A stretch of 64,000 bases of DNA from contig NZ_JBEHZE010000001.1 of NCBI RefSeq assembly GCF_041058985.1, positions 1,550,001-1,614,000 of the forward strand, read 5' to 3'. Made by a program: the position numbers and the translations under genes. Position 1 is the stretch's first letter, and each line of letters begins with the position of its first letter. The notes beneath the pieces were generated by a model, which was not told the DNA's origin, searched no databases, and was given only the letters and a program-made list of their open reading frames with translations. Shown here piece after piece: positions 50,197-60,090 of the stretch. The DNA is from Hyphococcus lacteus (GTDB taxonomy: Bacteria > Pseudomonadota > Alphaproteobacteria > Caulobacterales > Parvularculaceae).

Positions 50197-52020
50197 ATGA
50201 ACGTTACCGGACTGAAGCTATTGGGGATTTCCAGTCTCGCGGCATTAATCGTGGCTTGCGGCAATAACGAGTCGAAGTCTTCGCAAGCAACGACCGCTGC
50301 GGATAACGGTGAACCGGCGACAGCAACAGAATCAGCGACTGAGCCGCAGTGGTTTATCGCGGCGGCAAACCCTTATGCGGTTGAAGCTGGAGCGGCGATT
50401 CTCAAAAAAGGGGGTTCCGCGGTTGACGCTGCGATAGCAACCCAAGCGGTATTGGGGCTTGTAGAACCGCAATCTTCGGGGCTTGGTGGCGGTGCCTTTA
50501 TGATCCATTACGATCAAAACGCGGGAGTGCTTGAGACTTATGACGGTCGCGAAGTGGCACCGGCCTCGGCGACGCCAGAACGCTTTTTGAACGAGAATGG
50601 CGAGCCGATGAATTTCTACGATGCGGTGGTCGGTGGTCTTTCTGTGGGGGTTCCCGGCGCTGTGCGGATGTTGGAGCTTGCCCACCAAGAACATGGAAAG
50701 CTGGAATGGGCTGATACTTTGGCTGGTGCGACGGCTCTTGCAGAAAACGGGTTTGAGGTATCGCCGCGGTTGAACGAATTACTCGATCGGATTCCTCGTC
50801 TTAAACAGCTTCCTGCCGCTGCAAACTATTTTTATGGCGCGGATGGCGCACCGCGTCCGGTTGGTTATCAACTGAAAAATCCGGCCTATGCAAACACGCT
50901 CAAGACTATCGCGGAGGGCGGCGCTGACGCCTATTACGAAGGACCGATTGCTGAGGCGATCGTCGAAGCGGTGAACAACGCGCCAAACCCCAGTGGCATG
51001 ACCCTTGAGGATTTGGCGAATTACCACCCGGTCAAACGCGATGCGGTTTGTGGTGATTACCGCAGCTATCAGATTTGTTCTATGGCCCCGCCAAGTTCCG
51101 GTGGGGTTACCGCGATTCAAATTCTTTCGATGCTGGAGCCATTTGATATGGCAGGTGCGGGTGCAGGGTCCATCGAAGCGGTGCACCTTTTATTTGAAGC
51201 GAGCCGATTGGCCTATGCCGATCGTAACCGCTACCTCGCGGATAATGAAAATCTTGCAAAAGATGGTGGCCTTACGCCAGCGCAGGTGATCTCTGGATTG
51301 TTAAACCCTGCGTATCTTGCTGATCGGTCAGCTTTGATTGACCCGGCGATGGCTGCGACATCAGTCGAACCAGGTGATCCATCAGCATATGAAGTTGATC
51401 CGTCAAATGGCACATGGAAGAAGTATGGCGAGGACGCATCGCCCGAACCGCCATCAACAAGTCACTTCGTTATTGTCGATGGTGAAGGCAATGTGGTTTC
51501 TATGACGACCACAGTTGAATTTGCTTTCGGAAGCCATTTGATGGCTGCTGGCATGGTGCTGAATAATCAGCTAACGGACTTTTCGTTTTTGCCAGTGCGT
51601 GACGGTCGACCGGTTGCCAATGCTGTTGCTCCCGGCAAGCGCCCGCGTAGTTCTATGACACCAGCTATTGTGTTCGATAAAAACGGAAAAGTATGGGCTG
51701 CTGTTGGCTCGCCCGGCGGTCCTGCGATCATAGGCTATGTGGTGAAAACGCTGATTGCGATGATTGATTGGGACATGTCGACCCAAGAGGCGGTCAATCT
51801 ACCGAATGCGGTTTACCCACGTGGGAAACCGGTCCTTGAGGAGGGCGGTTTTGACCCGCAAGTCGTGGCTGGCCTCAAAGCCAAGGGACATGACGTTAGC
51901 GAGTCCGGCCTTACGAGTGGTGTACATGCATTTAAACTGCGTGCTGATGGCACTTATGACGGGGGTGCAGACCCGCGTCGTGAAGGTATCTGGATGACAG
52001 GTACTGTTGACGCCAACTAA
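50197..52020 (+). CDS. ggt: Gamma-glutamyltransferase (lipoprotein form)
   Basis: 607 residues from the ATG at 50197 (GAGG upstream). The lipobox LIVAC puts it on a membrane in the periplasm. SSGLGGGAFMIHYD and YDGREVAP are in the large subunit; the autoprocessing and catalytic Thr is T421 in STSHFVIVDGEGN. The small subunit has GSPGGPAIIGYV. It cleaves gamma-glutamyl bonds of glutathione and related compounds. It is convergent with the histidine kinase gene. Confidence 0.94.
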   Translation: MNVTGLKLLGISSLAALIVACGNNESKSSQATTAADNGEPATATESATEPQWFIAAANPYAVEAGAAILKKGGSAVDAAIATQAVLGLVEPQSSGLGGGAFMIHYDQNAGVLETYDGREVAPASATPERFLNENGEPMNFYDAVVGGLSVGVPGAVRMLELAHQEHGKLEWADTLAGATALAENGFEVSPRLNELLDRIPRLKQLPAAANYFYGADGAPRPVGYQLKNPAYANTLKTIAEGGADAYYEGPIAEAIVEAVNNAPNPSGMTLEDLANYHPVKRDAVCGDYRSYQICSMAPPSSGGVTAIQILSMLEPFDMAGAGAGSIEAVHLLFEASRLAYADRNRYLADNENLAKDGGLTPAQVISGLLNPAYLADRSALIDPAMAATSVEPGDPSAYEVDPSNGTWKKYGEDASPEPPSTSHFVIVDGEGNVVSMTTTVEFAFGSHLMAAGMVLNNQLTDFSFLPVRDGRPVANAVAPGKRPRSSMTPAIVFDKNGKVWAAVGSPGGPAIIGYVVKTLIAMIDWDMSTQEAVNLPNAVYPRGKPVLEEGGFDPQVVAGLKAKGHDVSESGLTSGVHAFKLRADGTYDGGADPRREGIWMTGTVDAN

Positions 52021-52026
52021 GCTCGT

Positions 52027-53463
52027 TTAATTGCGATGGGGCAGGGAAATTAAAAACTCTGTCCCCGTCGTATCGCTTCGACCAAGTGAGAGACTGCCGC
52101 CATGAGCGCGGATAATTTCTGCAGCGATTGCGATGCCAAGGCCCGATCCGCCCGGTTTTCTTGAACCCTTGAACGGCTCAAATAACTCTGCGCGCGCATG
52201 GTCCGGGATGCCTGGGCCAGTATCTGTCACGCGAATTGCAACCTTGTTGCCGTCTATCGCCGCGTCTATTCCGACCTCACCAACAGGACTGTTATCATTG
52301 CTGTCGGCAGGCACAGTTTCTGTCATCGCTTCGGTCGCATTACGCACCAAATTAAAGAGCGTGCGATAGAGTTGGGTGCGGTCGGCGACGATCTTTAATT
52401 CAGGATCAATGTTGTTTGCATTGGTGACCCGCATCGCAGCGGTGTCTTCAAAGACCTCTTCAGCCAAATCATGCAGCCGGATCGGTGACATATCAAGTAG
52501 ACGCGCCTCCATCCGGCCAAATGTTAGCGTGTCACGACTAAGGGTGATCGCTCGGTCGAGAGCGGAGAGAAGGCGCGGAGTTAACTTTCTGACGCTTGGG
52601 TCATCGGATTTCGATAGCCGGTCAGACATTAATTGCGCTGAGGCTAAGATGTTCCGTAAGTCGTGACTGATTTTTGAAATACCGGCACCAAGCGCGGCCA
52701 AACGGCGACGTTCGTTCAATAGATCACGAACACTGCGCTCCATATCAGCAAGGCTTTTTTCCGCGAGACCGATTTCGTCAGTACGCCCTGATGGTTCGAG
52801 TATGCCGCGCGCATTTTCTGGGTCCGCATCGAAAGCGGTGATGTTTTCGGTTAAACGGCGGACAGGCTGTACGATGATGCGGTTAAGCGCCCAATAGACC
52901 AACATGCCGGTCACGGTAGAGATGACTAAAGAAAGAATAAGAATATTCCGGGCATATGTGTATAAATCTGTGCGGAGAGATTTTTGCGAAACAATGATGT
53001 CGACATTCTGATCGGGCGCAAATTGTGGTGCGCCGGTCGCCTGAATCAGTCTGTCGCCGCGAGAAAAAATTGTGCTCCACGCATTTCCAATTAAACTCAA
53101 TGGGTCATCATCAGCGAGGTCAACATGCTTCATGTTCGGTGCACCGTGGGGATTTACCTCCGGGGCAAGGATCAGCATACGCATGTCATCATTGTTGATG
53201 GTTACGCCCTGAATATCTGCGGTTGAAAACAACTGCCGGACTAAATCATCATCAAGGGAGTCTTGGCTAGGTCCTTCGAGGGCGAGTGCCACGAGGTAGG
53301 CGGCTTCGATCCGCATCGTAAACCAGTCAAGCCGCTGCTTTGCGATCGAAGGAACCATGACGACCAATTCCGCGATAAATACGAACAGCAATGTCAGCAG
53401 CAAGAGCTTCGCAGAAAGCGAGCGCCGGGTTGTCATTGCAGCAAGTGTCGGGATGGACGCCAT
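52027..53463 (-). CDS. Sensor histidine kinase
   Basis: 478 residues (a start at 53436 is also possible; neither has a strong ribosome-binding site). Two membrane helices (about 15-40 and 175-195) bracket a periplasmic sensor, then HAMP, the phosphoacceptor His in GISKISHDLRNILA, and the ATP-binding domain (NLVRNATEAM, DTGPGIP, GGSGLGIAIA). No response regulator gene adjoins it. It is third in an operon after a TVP38 protein and a flavin oxidoreductase. Confidence 0.93.
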   Translation of the reverse strand: MASIPTLAAMTTRRSLSAKLLLLTLLFVFIAELVVMVPSIAKQRLDWFTMRIEAAYLVALALEGPSQDSLDDDLVRQLFSTADIQGVTINNDDMRMLILAPEVNPHGAPNMKHVDLADDDPLSLIGNAWSTIFSRGDRLIQATGAPQFAPDQNVDIIVSQKSLRTDLYTYARNILILSLVISTVTGMLVYWALNRIIVQPVRRLTENITAFDADPENARGILEPSGRTDEIGLAEKSLADMERSVRDLLNERRRLAALGAGISKISHDLRNILASAQLMSDRLSKSDDPSVRKLTPRLLSALDRAITLSRDTLTFGRMEARLLDMSPIRLHDLAEEVFEDTAAMRVTNANNIDPELKIVADRTQLYRTLFNLVRNATEAMTETVPADSNDNSPVGEVGIDAAIDGNKVAIRVTDTGPGIPDHARAELFEPFKGSRKPGGSGLGIAIAAEIIRAHGGSLSLGRSDTTGTEFLISLPHRN

Positions 53464-53471
53464 ATTTATGC

Positions 53472-54887
53472 TCAGTCAAAAATAGCGAGAAGGCTGATGA
53501 GTTTACGGGTTCGAGGAGAGAATAGGGTTTTTGAGTACCAATCACCAGCCACCCGTTTATTGGCTTCGCCGCGTGTGGGATAGGGGGCAATCATATCAGT
53601 AAAGGTTTTTATTTTTTGTCCGCTAGTAATGGCGAGCGTCCAAGGTTGTAGAAGGTCTCCCGCACCTTTTCCGACAATTCCAGCGCCTAAAACGACGCCC
53701 TTTTTATCGGTAATGACTTTGACCATACCGCGCGTGTCGCGCTCGGCGAGGGCGCGGTCATTTTCAAGAAATGGCCAGCGGACGACTTTAATTTCGTCAC
53801 CATGTTTTTCGCGTGCTGTTTTTTCGTCTAGGCCAATTTGGGCAAGTTCAGGATCAGCATAGGTCACATGAGGGGCCAATCCTTCATTGTTTTTTGCAGG
53901 CATTTTGAAAAGAATATTCCGTACCAAAACCGATGCATGATATCCAGCAACATGTGTGAACTGCTTGCCGCCCGCAACGTCGCCAATGGCAAATATGCGT
54001 TTGTTTGTGCTGCGTAATCTATCATCTACCTTGATGCCGCTTCGTTCATATTCGACGCCTGCCGCCTCAAGGTTTAGATCATCCACTGTTGGTTTGCGCC
54101 CCACAGCCATCAACAAATGTGACCCAACAATAGTGCGATCATCGATATTCACACCGACGCCTGCGTCGGTTTTGATGATCTTGTTTGCTTTCGCACCTTC
54201 GACAATATCGATACCATCTTCGCGCAACTGATTTGCGACGATAGCGGTGAGTTCTGGGTCATCTTTGTTCAAAAGGCGATCGCCTTCGATGATTGTAACT
54301 TTCGCACCAAGACGCCGATGGGCTTGGGCCATTTCAACGCCGATGGGCCCGCCGCCAATAACAATCAGATGGTCGGGGCGCTCGCGGTTTTCAAAAATGG
54401 TTTCGTTTGTAAAAAATGGCACTGATGAAAGGCCATCAATAGGTGGTACAAAAGGCGTTGAGCCTGTCGCGATGACAAAGTGCTTAGCTTTGATTTTTTG
54501 GCCGCCAGCAACGACTTCGCGCGGTCCGATAAAGGTTGCATGTTCACGGATCACCGTGACGCCTAACCCTTCGAAACGCTCTTGGCTATCGACCGGCGCA
54601 ATCGTCGCGATGACATTGTGCACGTGGTCCATCACGGCACCAAAGTCGACATCGGGTTCTGACGATCTAATCCCAAATTTATCGGCATGCCGAATTGCAT
54701 GGGCGCGACCAGCGGCTGCGATCAATGCCTTCGATGGAACGCACCCGGTATTAAGGCAATCGCCGCCCATGTCACCTTTTTCGATCAATACGACTTTGCG
54801 ACCTAGCTGTGCGGCACCTGCGGCAACGGAAAGGCCACCAGAACCCGCACCAATAATGCAAATATCTGCGGAAATTGTTTTTGCCAT
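53472..54887 (-). CDS. Pyridine nucleotide-disulfide oxidoreductase (mercuric reductase/Lpd-like)
   Basis: 471 residues. FAD-binding IIGAGSGGLSVAAGAAQLG, redox-active disulfide GGDCLNTGCVPSK (C44, C49), NAD-binding VIGGGPIGVEMAQ, second FAD motif RIFAIGDVAGG. In Lpd and glutathione reductase the C-terminal HxHPTxxE supplies the catalytic His; here that site reads IAPYPTRGEA, so the His is replaced by Tyr. This type is often paired with TVP38/TMEM64 membrane proteins, as here. The electron acceptor is unknown. Confidence 0.9.
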   Translation of the reverse strand: MAKTISADICIIGAGSGGLSVAAGAAQLGRKVVLIEKGDMGGDCLNTGCVPSKALIAAAGRAHAIRHADKFGIRSSEPDVDFGAVMDHVHNVIATIAPVDSQERFEGLGVTVIREHATFIGPREVVAGGQKIKAKHFVIATGSTPFVPPIDGLSSVPFFTNETIFENRERPDHLIVIGGGPIGVEMAQAHRRLGAKVTIIEGDRLLNKDDPELTAIVANQLREDGIDIVEGAKANKIIKTDAGVGVNIDDRTIVGSHLLMAVGRKPTVDDLNLEAAGVEYERSGIKVDDRLRSTNKRIFAIGDVAGGKQFTHVAGYHASVLVRNILFKMPAKNNEGLAPHVTYADPELAQIGLDEKTAREKHGDEIKVVRWPFLENDRALAERDTRGMVKVITDKKGVVLGAGIVGKGAGDLLQPWTLAITSGQKIKTFTDMIAPYPTRGEANKRVAGDWYSKTLFSPRTRKLISLLAIFD

Positions 54888-54889
54888 GG

Positions 54890-55636
54890 CTAATTTGTTT
54901 CCTGCGTAGTGATTGAACGATTTGAAAAGTGCTTGAGAAGAACGGGGATCAGAGCAAGCACAATAAGACCAATGATCGGCAGCATGGTTTCGGGTTTGAA
55001 CAAGACGCCTGAAAGTGAAATGTCTTCACCTGCGTCAAAGGCCGCGCCAGCAGCCGCGCCGATGCTCGCGTAAACAAATGAGCCGGGAATAATGCCGAAG
55101 AACGTCCCGATAATGAAATTCCGTGTAGATACGCCCATAAGGCCTGATGCGATATTAACGGCCCAGAAGGGAAAAACCGGCGCTAAACGCAAAATAAACA
55201 TGTAGCTAAGTTCGCCTTCACGAAAGCCTTGCTCCATGCGTTTGGCAAATCCGCCAGCTTTTTTCGCAAGAAGGTCGCCCAACGCTGTTTTGGCAGCGAA
55301 GAAAATGATTGTAGCGCCGAGGGTTGCGGCGAAGACGATCAAGGGTGTGCCTGGCCACAGTCCAAATAGAAATCCACCAAAGATGGTTAGTATGCTTGCC
55401 CCGGGAAAGGAGATCGCTACTGCCGCCGCATAAGCACCGACAAAAATGGCCATGGCTAAAAATGGCTGTGCGGTTACCCAATCGCGCAACGCCTCTCGAT
55501 TGTCGCGGAGGGTATCAAGAGTAAAATAGCGGTGGAGTCCCAGCGAAAAGAAAATGGCTAGGGCCACCAGAATCACTGCGATCGGTAGGACCCGTTTAAC
55601 AAGGCCGTTAGGGGCGGTAGAACGTGAAGACGACAT
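54890..55636 (-). CDS. TVP38/TMEM64 (DedA-like) membrane protein
   Basis: 248 residues from the ATG at 55636. Several membrane helices, with FPGASILTIFGGFLFGLWPGT and RLAPVFPFWAVNIASGLMGVS, the SNARE-associated/VTT domain signature. DedA-related proteins include lipid scramblases and flippases. It is first in an operon with the oxidoreductase, two bases apart. Confidence 0.92.
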   Translation of the reverse strand: MSSSRSTAPNGLVKRVLPIAVILVALAIFFSLGLHRYFTLDTLRDNREALRDWVTAQPFLAMAIFVGAYAAAVAISFPGASILTIFGGFLFGLWPGTPLIVFAATLGATIIFFAAKTALGDLLAKKAGGFAKRMEQGFREGELSYMFILRLAPVFPFWAVNIASGLMGVSTRNFIIGTFFGIIPGSFVYASIGAAAGAAFDAGEDISLSGVLFKPETMLPIIGLIVLALIPVLLKHFSNRSITTQETN

Positions 55637-56035
55637 ATTTTCTTTGCTCTTTGTAAAAGTGCTCTCAGGAGAGAGCGTGAAATGAGAGGCACTAAACGGA
55701 GCACATGAAAAGCGCGAAGTGGTCTGTCTCGCTTGAGCGCACATCCAAACTGAGGGGCGTTCTAGCGGTTTTTGAGATGCTCAGTGGTAACGATGTCTTG
55801 GCGTATTGTAACATGCGCGAGATTACGGGGTGTTCGGGTAAAGGACACAAGAATCACGGGCAGCGGAGAATGTGCCATTTCGGGGAAGATTTGGCGTGAA
55901 AAGCCGCCTATAAGCTGAATTTCGTAGCAATAGTGTTGACGATTGCGTCTAGCCGGTTTATGCCCCCGCCTCTTATCAAGAGTATTTATTTTTCGCGGCG
56001 CGCGCCGCAGAAATCCGCCTTTAGAGGACTGAACG
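55637..56035. other. Intergenic region upstream of rpmH
   Basis: 399 bases, divergent promoter region. It holds the sigma70-type promoter at 55936. I see no gene in the rest. Confidence 0.6.
55936..55964 (+). promoter_or_regulatory. Sigma70-type promoter of rpmH
   Basis: TTGACG, 17 bases, TATGCC, about 70 bases before the rpmH start. Good -35; the -10 is weaker. Confidence 0.6.
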
Positions 56036-56170
56036 ATGAAACGGACCTACCAACCCAGCCAATTGAAGCGCAAGCGTCGTCACGGTTTCCGCGCGCGTAA
56101 AGCGACAAAGGGTGGTGCACGCGTTCTGGCGTCTCGTCGTGCGAAGGGCCGCAAGCGGCTCTCAGCATAA
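56036..56170 (+). CDS. rpmH: 50S ribosomal protein L34
   Basis: 44 residues starting MKRTYQPSQLKRKRRHGF and ending KGRKRLSA, an unmistakable L34. It is a very basic structural protein of the large ribosomal subunit. GGA is 8-9 bases before the ATG. It begins the conserved rpmH-rnpA-yidC-engB block. Confidence 0.98.
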   Translation: MKRTYQPSQLKRKRRHGFRARKATKGGARVLASRRAKGRKRLSA

Positions 56171-56235
56171 GCCTGTCCTCGAAATCAAAACAAATTCAAC
56201 GTGATAGCGCTGGAAACAGCGCTTTTGGCGAAGTC

Positions 56236-56577
56236 ATGAAGGTAGGCGTGATCAAAAAACGCCGTGATTTTCTGGCGATGCGAAATGCGGAAAAAGCCCA
56301 TTCTCCGTCATTTCTGATGCTGGCGCGGCGCAATCCCGATAACGGATCAGACGCGCGCCTCGGGCTTACGGTCACAAAAAAACTTGGTGGTGCTGTGGTG
56401 CGAAATCGCATCAGGCGTCGGCTTCGGGCCGCTGCACGCGAGGTTTTTCCGCAAAATGCGCGGGCCGGCGATGATTACGTGTTGATTGCGCGACAAGCGG
56501 CGTATGACCGCAATTATGATGCGCTGCTTGACGACATGAAGCGCTCCCTTTTAAGGCTCTCCGGCAACACTACATAG
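56236..56577 (+). CDS. rnpA: Ribonuclease P protein component
   Basis: 113 residues. The RNR-type signature is in GGAVVRNRIRRRLRAAARE, following the KKRRDFLAMRN start. It assists the RNase P RNA in maturing tRNA 5' ends. It is 65 bases after rpmH in the classical order. Confidence 0.96.
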   Translation: MKVGVIKKRRDFLAMRNAEKAHSPSFLMLARRNPDNGSDARLGLTVTKKLGGAVVRNRIRRRLRAAAREVFPQNARAGDDYVLIARQAAYDRNYDALLDDMKRSLLRLSGNTT

Positions 56578-56666
56578 CAAGGGCACGACAGGTCAGTTTG
56601 GTCGCGCTCATTTAACCTATCCGCACTTGGCAATATGCCTTTGGCAATAATTCATCGGGAATATTC

Positions 56667-58466
56667 ATGGACCGCAATTTGATCGTAGCGATCGTCCTTT
56701 CCATGGGCGTGCTTTTTGCCTGGGATTTTCTAATCGCTGGACCGCAACGCGAAGCTCAAGAGGCATTGCGCGCTGAACAAGCGACGCAAGCGGCCCAAAA
56801 CAGCGTGGAGAGTGATGACGCTGATATGCTCGGCGGTGGTCCCAAGGTTGAAGACAAAGAACTGACTGTTGAAGCGGCGCTTGCGACCGACGCCAACCGC
56901 GTGAAAATTAAAACGCCGACCGTTGAAGGTTCGATCAATTTGCGCGGTGGTCGTCTCGATGATTTGGTGTTGCTGCAATATCATCAAGAAGTTGATGACA
57001 CGAGCCCGCCCATCCGGCTTTTAAGCCCGTCAGACACAAAGCACGGGCATTTTGTTCAGCAAGGTTGGATGATCGGTCGCGACAACGCCACGAACGCAGA
57101 ATGGACCTTAAAAGAAGGTTCTGTACTGACGCCAAGCACGCCAGTGACCTTAACGCGAACAAGTGGCGATCTTGTTTTCGAAAAAACCATCTCGATCGAC
57201 GAAAGATATATGTTCAAGGTATCGCAGAAGGTGACCAACAATGGTGCCTCTGAACGGACCTTACGATCCTACGCGACGGTGACTCAGCGCAATACGCCCG
57301 AGGAATACCGGAACTTCATGATTCTTCACGAAGGGCCGCTGGGCGTCATCGGCGAACAACTCCACGAGCGGAAATATAAGACCCTCGCAAAGAACAAAGA
57401 CAAAAAAGTCGCCGCATCCGGTGTCGGTGGCTGGGTTGGAATTACCAATAAGAACTGGCTCGCCGCAGCCATTCCGCCTGACGACATGGAAATCGAAGCG
57501 CATCTTTTAAATCGGGGCGACAACGTAAACCCGATCTTCGAGGCGTTTTACCTGATGCCAAGCGAGATTATCGCGCCCGGTCAATCGGTTGATATTACAT
57601 CTTATATATTTGGTGGCCCGAAGAATGTTGATCTTCTCCAATCCTATGAAGCGTCTGTAGAAGATGGCGGTCTAAATGTTCGCGATTTCGACAAGGCTGT
57701 AGATTGGGGGCACCTGTTTTTCCTAACAAGACCAATATTTTACACGCTAAACTTCTTTGGTAGCCTTACGGGTAATTTTGGTATTGCGATCCTGATCCTG
57801 ACCCTTTGCATTAAGCTCATTCTCTTCCCTGTGGCCAACAAAGGCTATGAGTCGATGTCGAAGATGAAGAAACTTCAACCAGAGATTAAAAAGCTTCAGG
57901 AGAAATATACCGACGACAAAATGAAGCTCCAGCAAGAGATGATGGCGCTCTACAAAAAGGAAAAGATGAACCCGTTGGCGGGCTGTCTTCCGATCCTGTT
58001 GCAGATGCCGATTTTCTACGCGCTTTACAAAACATTGTTCGTCACCATCGAGCTACGTCATCAGCCGTTCCTCTATATTTCTGATTTGTCGGCCCCAGAC
58101 CCCACAACGGTTTTCAATCTGTTTGGATTGTTGCCGTTTGACCCGACCGTGCTGCCATTGATTGGCGGAATGCTGGCGATTGGTGTGCTGCCGGTGATGA
58201 TGGGTATTGCCATGTGGTTCCAGACAAAGCTGAACCCGCCACCCGCTGATCCGGTACAGGCACAAATTTTTGGCCTGATGCCGTTCATCTTTGTGTTTAT
58301 CTTTGCGCCATTTGCGGCGGGTCTTGTGCTCTATTGGTTCTGGAACACGACGCTCTCGATTCTTCAGCAATGGCTGATCATGAAAAAGAACGGTGTTTCG
58401 ATTGATTGGGGCGAGCGATTCAAATTGCCGGGCGGAAAGAAAGACGCCGCTGGCGACGCAAAGTGA
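56667..58466 (+). CDS. yidC: Membrane protein insertase YidC
   Basis: 599 residues, Gram-negative type: N-terminal helix (NLIVAIVLSMGVLFAWDFLIAG), a large periplasmic domain (about 60-360) and the conserved C-terminal five-helix core (KGYESMSKMKKLQPEIKKLQ, AGCLPILLQMPIFYALYKTL). It inserts and folds inner-membrane proteins. No yidD gene is seen between rnpA and yidC, as sometimes occurs. Confidence 0.97.
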   Translation: MDRNLIVAIVLSMGVLFAWDFLIAGPQREAQEALRAEQATQAAQNSVESDDADMLGGGPKVEDKELTVEAALATDANRVKIKTPTVEGSINLRGGRLDDLVLLQYHQEVDDTSPPIRLLSPSDTKHGHFVQQGWMIGRDNATNAEWTLKEGSVLTPSTPVTLTRTSGDLVFEKTISIDERYMFKVSQKVTNNGASERTLRSYATVTQRNTPEEYRNFMILHEGPLGVIGEQLHERKYKTLAKNKDKKVAASGVGGWVGITNKNWLAAAIPPDDMEIEAHLLNRGDNVNPIFEAFYLMPSEIIAPGQSVDITSYIFGGPKNVDLLQSYEASVEDGGLNVRDFDKAVDWGHLFFLTRPIFYTLNFFGSLTGNFGIAILILTLCIKLILFPVANKGYESMSKMKKLQPEIKKLQEKYTDDKMKLQQEMMALYKKEKMNPLAGCLPILLQMPIFYALYKTLFVTIELRHQPFLYISDLSAPDPTTVFNLFGLLPFDPTVLPLIGGMLAIGVLPVMMGIAMWFQTKLNPPPADPVQAQIFGLMPFIFVFIFAPFAAGLVLYWFWNTTLSILQQWLIMKKNGVSIDWGERFKLPGGKKDAAGDAK

Positions 58467-59107
58467 CAAACCCCGAAGAGTTTTCAGCAGATCAGATAGA
58501 AGCCGGTCGGCTTCTATTTGCGCGTCTAGCGGTTTTCATGTTGGGCGTTGCTGAGCTTGATGGTCTGCCGGATGAGGAAGCCCCAGAAGTTGCATTTGCT
58601 GGACGGTCAAATGTCGGCAAGTCGTCTTTGTTGAATGCGCTGGTCAATCAAACCGGATTGGCGCGTGCATCGAACACACCGGGCCGCACGCGCGAGCTGA
58701 ACTATTTTGATCTTGAGGGGCGTCTCCGGCTCGTTGACTTGCCGGGCTATGGCTATGCCCGTGCATCGCGCAAAGATTCGGCTCAATGGATGGCGCTCAC
58801 CAAAGCGTTCATGCAAGGGCGATCAGTTTTGCGTCGTGTTTTTGTGCTCGTCGATTCGCGTCACGGCCTGAAAGACAGCGATATCGAGATTATGGAGCTG
58901 CTCGATGAGGCCGCTGTGATTTATCAGGTGGTTTTGACCAAATCTGACAAGGTCAAGCCGACGGCGCTGGCACACCTAATGAAGGTAACCAGTGATAAGA
59001 TCGCTCGACGGCCCGCGGCGCATCCGTTTATCCGAGCAACTTCGGCAGAAAAAGGCGACGGTATCGACCTTCTGCGCGCCGATATCAATGCACTAATCAC
59101 TGCGTAA
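58463..59107 (+). CDS. engB: Ribosome-biogenesis GTPase EngB/YihA
   Basis: 214 residues from a GTG at 58463, which overlaps the yidC stop (GTGA); upstream codons belong to yidC in another frame. G1 is GRSNVGKSSL, G3 is DLPGYG, G4 is TKSDK. It acts in 50S assembly. Translationally coupled to yidC. Confidence 0.95.
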   Translation: MTNPEEFSADQIEAGRLLFARLAVFMLGVAELDGLPDEEAPEVAFAGRSNVGKSSLLNALVNQTGLARASNTPGRTRELNYFDLEGRLRLVDLPGYGYARASRKDSAQWMALTKAFMQGRSVLRRVFVLVDSRHGLKDSDIEIMELLDEAAVIYQVVLTKSDKVKPTALAHLMKVTSDKIARRPAAHPFIRATSAEKGDGIDLLRADINALITA

Positions 59108-59142
59108 AGGTTTTGTTAACCTTCGCGATGGCGTCTTAGGGC

Positions 59143-60090
59143 ATGGCAGTTGCGCACTCAAAAAAACAGGACCGCTCACTGTGCCATTGGCGCAGCGTGT
59201 TCGCTCAACATTTGAAAGCGGAAAAACGCGCGAGTGCTTATACATTGCGCAATTATATATCGACCCTTAGCCGGTTCGACGGGTTCTTAACGGGTCATAT
59301 AGGGGCCGTGCCGACCCTTGATGCATTGGCGCGACTAGAAACCAAGGATTTCCGTGCATTTCTCGCGCAACGCAGGAATGAGGGGCTTTCGCCGCCGAGC
59401 TTGAAGCTTGAGTTATCGGCATTGAAAACGTTTTTTCGTTTCCTGCGTAAACGTGCGGACATCGACAATGATGCGATCGCGACGATGCGTGGGCCGCGCG
59501 CGAAAGAGCGTTTACCGCGACCAATTTCGAAAAAAGATGCTGGTGCTGTGATCGAGGCAGCGGGCACGCTGAAGACGTCTACCCAGAAAGAGAATTGGGA
59601 GATGCTTCGAGATGCGGCCCTGATGACGCTGCTTTACGGCGTCGGGCTTCGTATATCAGAGGCGCTTTCTCTTAAGTGGGGAGATGCGCCCCTTGGAGAT
59701 TCTATACGGATAAAAGGGAAAGGCGCAAAAACACGCGTTGTCCCAGTCGTCCCGGTGGCTCGCGAGGCAGTTAATGCGTATACGGCGCGTTGCCCATATG
59801 TGGGTGAGGTCGATGGTCCGCTGTTTTATTCTAAGCGCGGTAAGCCGTTATCAGCGCGCCAAGCGCAGCTAACGATGGCGAAGCTACGCGCTTCGTTGGG
59901 GTTGCCAGATAGTGCGACGCCACATGCTATGCGCCACTCTTTTGCGACGCATCTTTTGTCTGCGGGTGGTGATTTGCGCACCATTCAGGAATTGCTTGGC
60001 CATTCGTCACTGGCAGCAACACAACGTTATACGAAGATCGACAGTGAAAACCTCTTGCGCGTTTTTGATAAGGCCCATCCCCGGGCCTAG
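59143..60090 (+). CDS. xerC: Tyrosine recombinase XerC
   Basis: 315 residues. An N-terminal SAM-like core-binding domain (QHLKAEKRASAYTLRNYISTL). The catalytic set is Arg in YGVGLRISEALSL, Lys in IKGKGAKTR, His-x-x-Arg in HAMRHSFATHLL, His in LLGHSSLAATQRYT with the Tyr nucleophile. It resolves chromosome dimers with XerD. It is not linked to the element. Its stop shares a CTAG with the convergent symporter gene. Confidence 0.94.
   Translation: MAVAHSKKQDRSLCHWRSVFAQHLKAEKRASAYTLRNYISTLSRFDGFLTGHIGAVPTLDALARLETKDFRAFLAQRRNEGLSPPSLKLELSALKTFFRFLRKRADIDNDAIATMRGPRAKERLPRPISKKDAGAVIEAAGTLKTSTQKENWEMLRDAALMTLLYGVGLRISEALSLKWGDAPLGDSIRIKGKGAKTRVVPVVPVAREAVNAYTARCPYVGEVDGPLFYSKRGKPLSARQAQLTMAKLRASLGLPDSATPHAMRHSFATHLLSAGGDLRTIQELLGHSSLAATQRYTKIDSENLLRVFDKAHPRA

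Noticed and set aside
53629..54909. Long plus-strand frames opposite the oxidoreductase gene
   Set aside because: They are antisense to a gene with full FAD and NAD motifs; they arise from codon bias.
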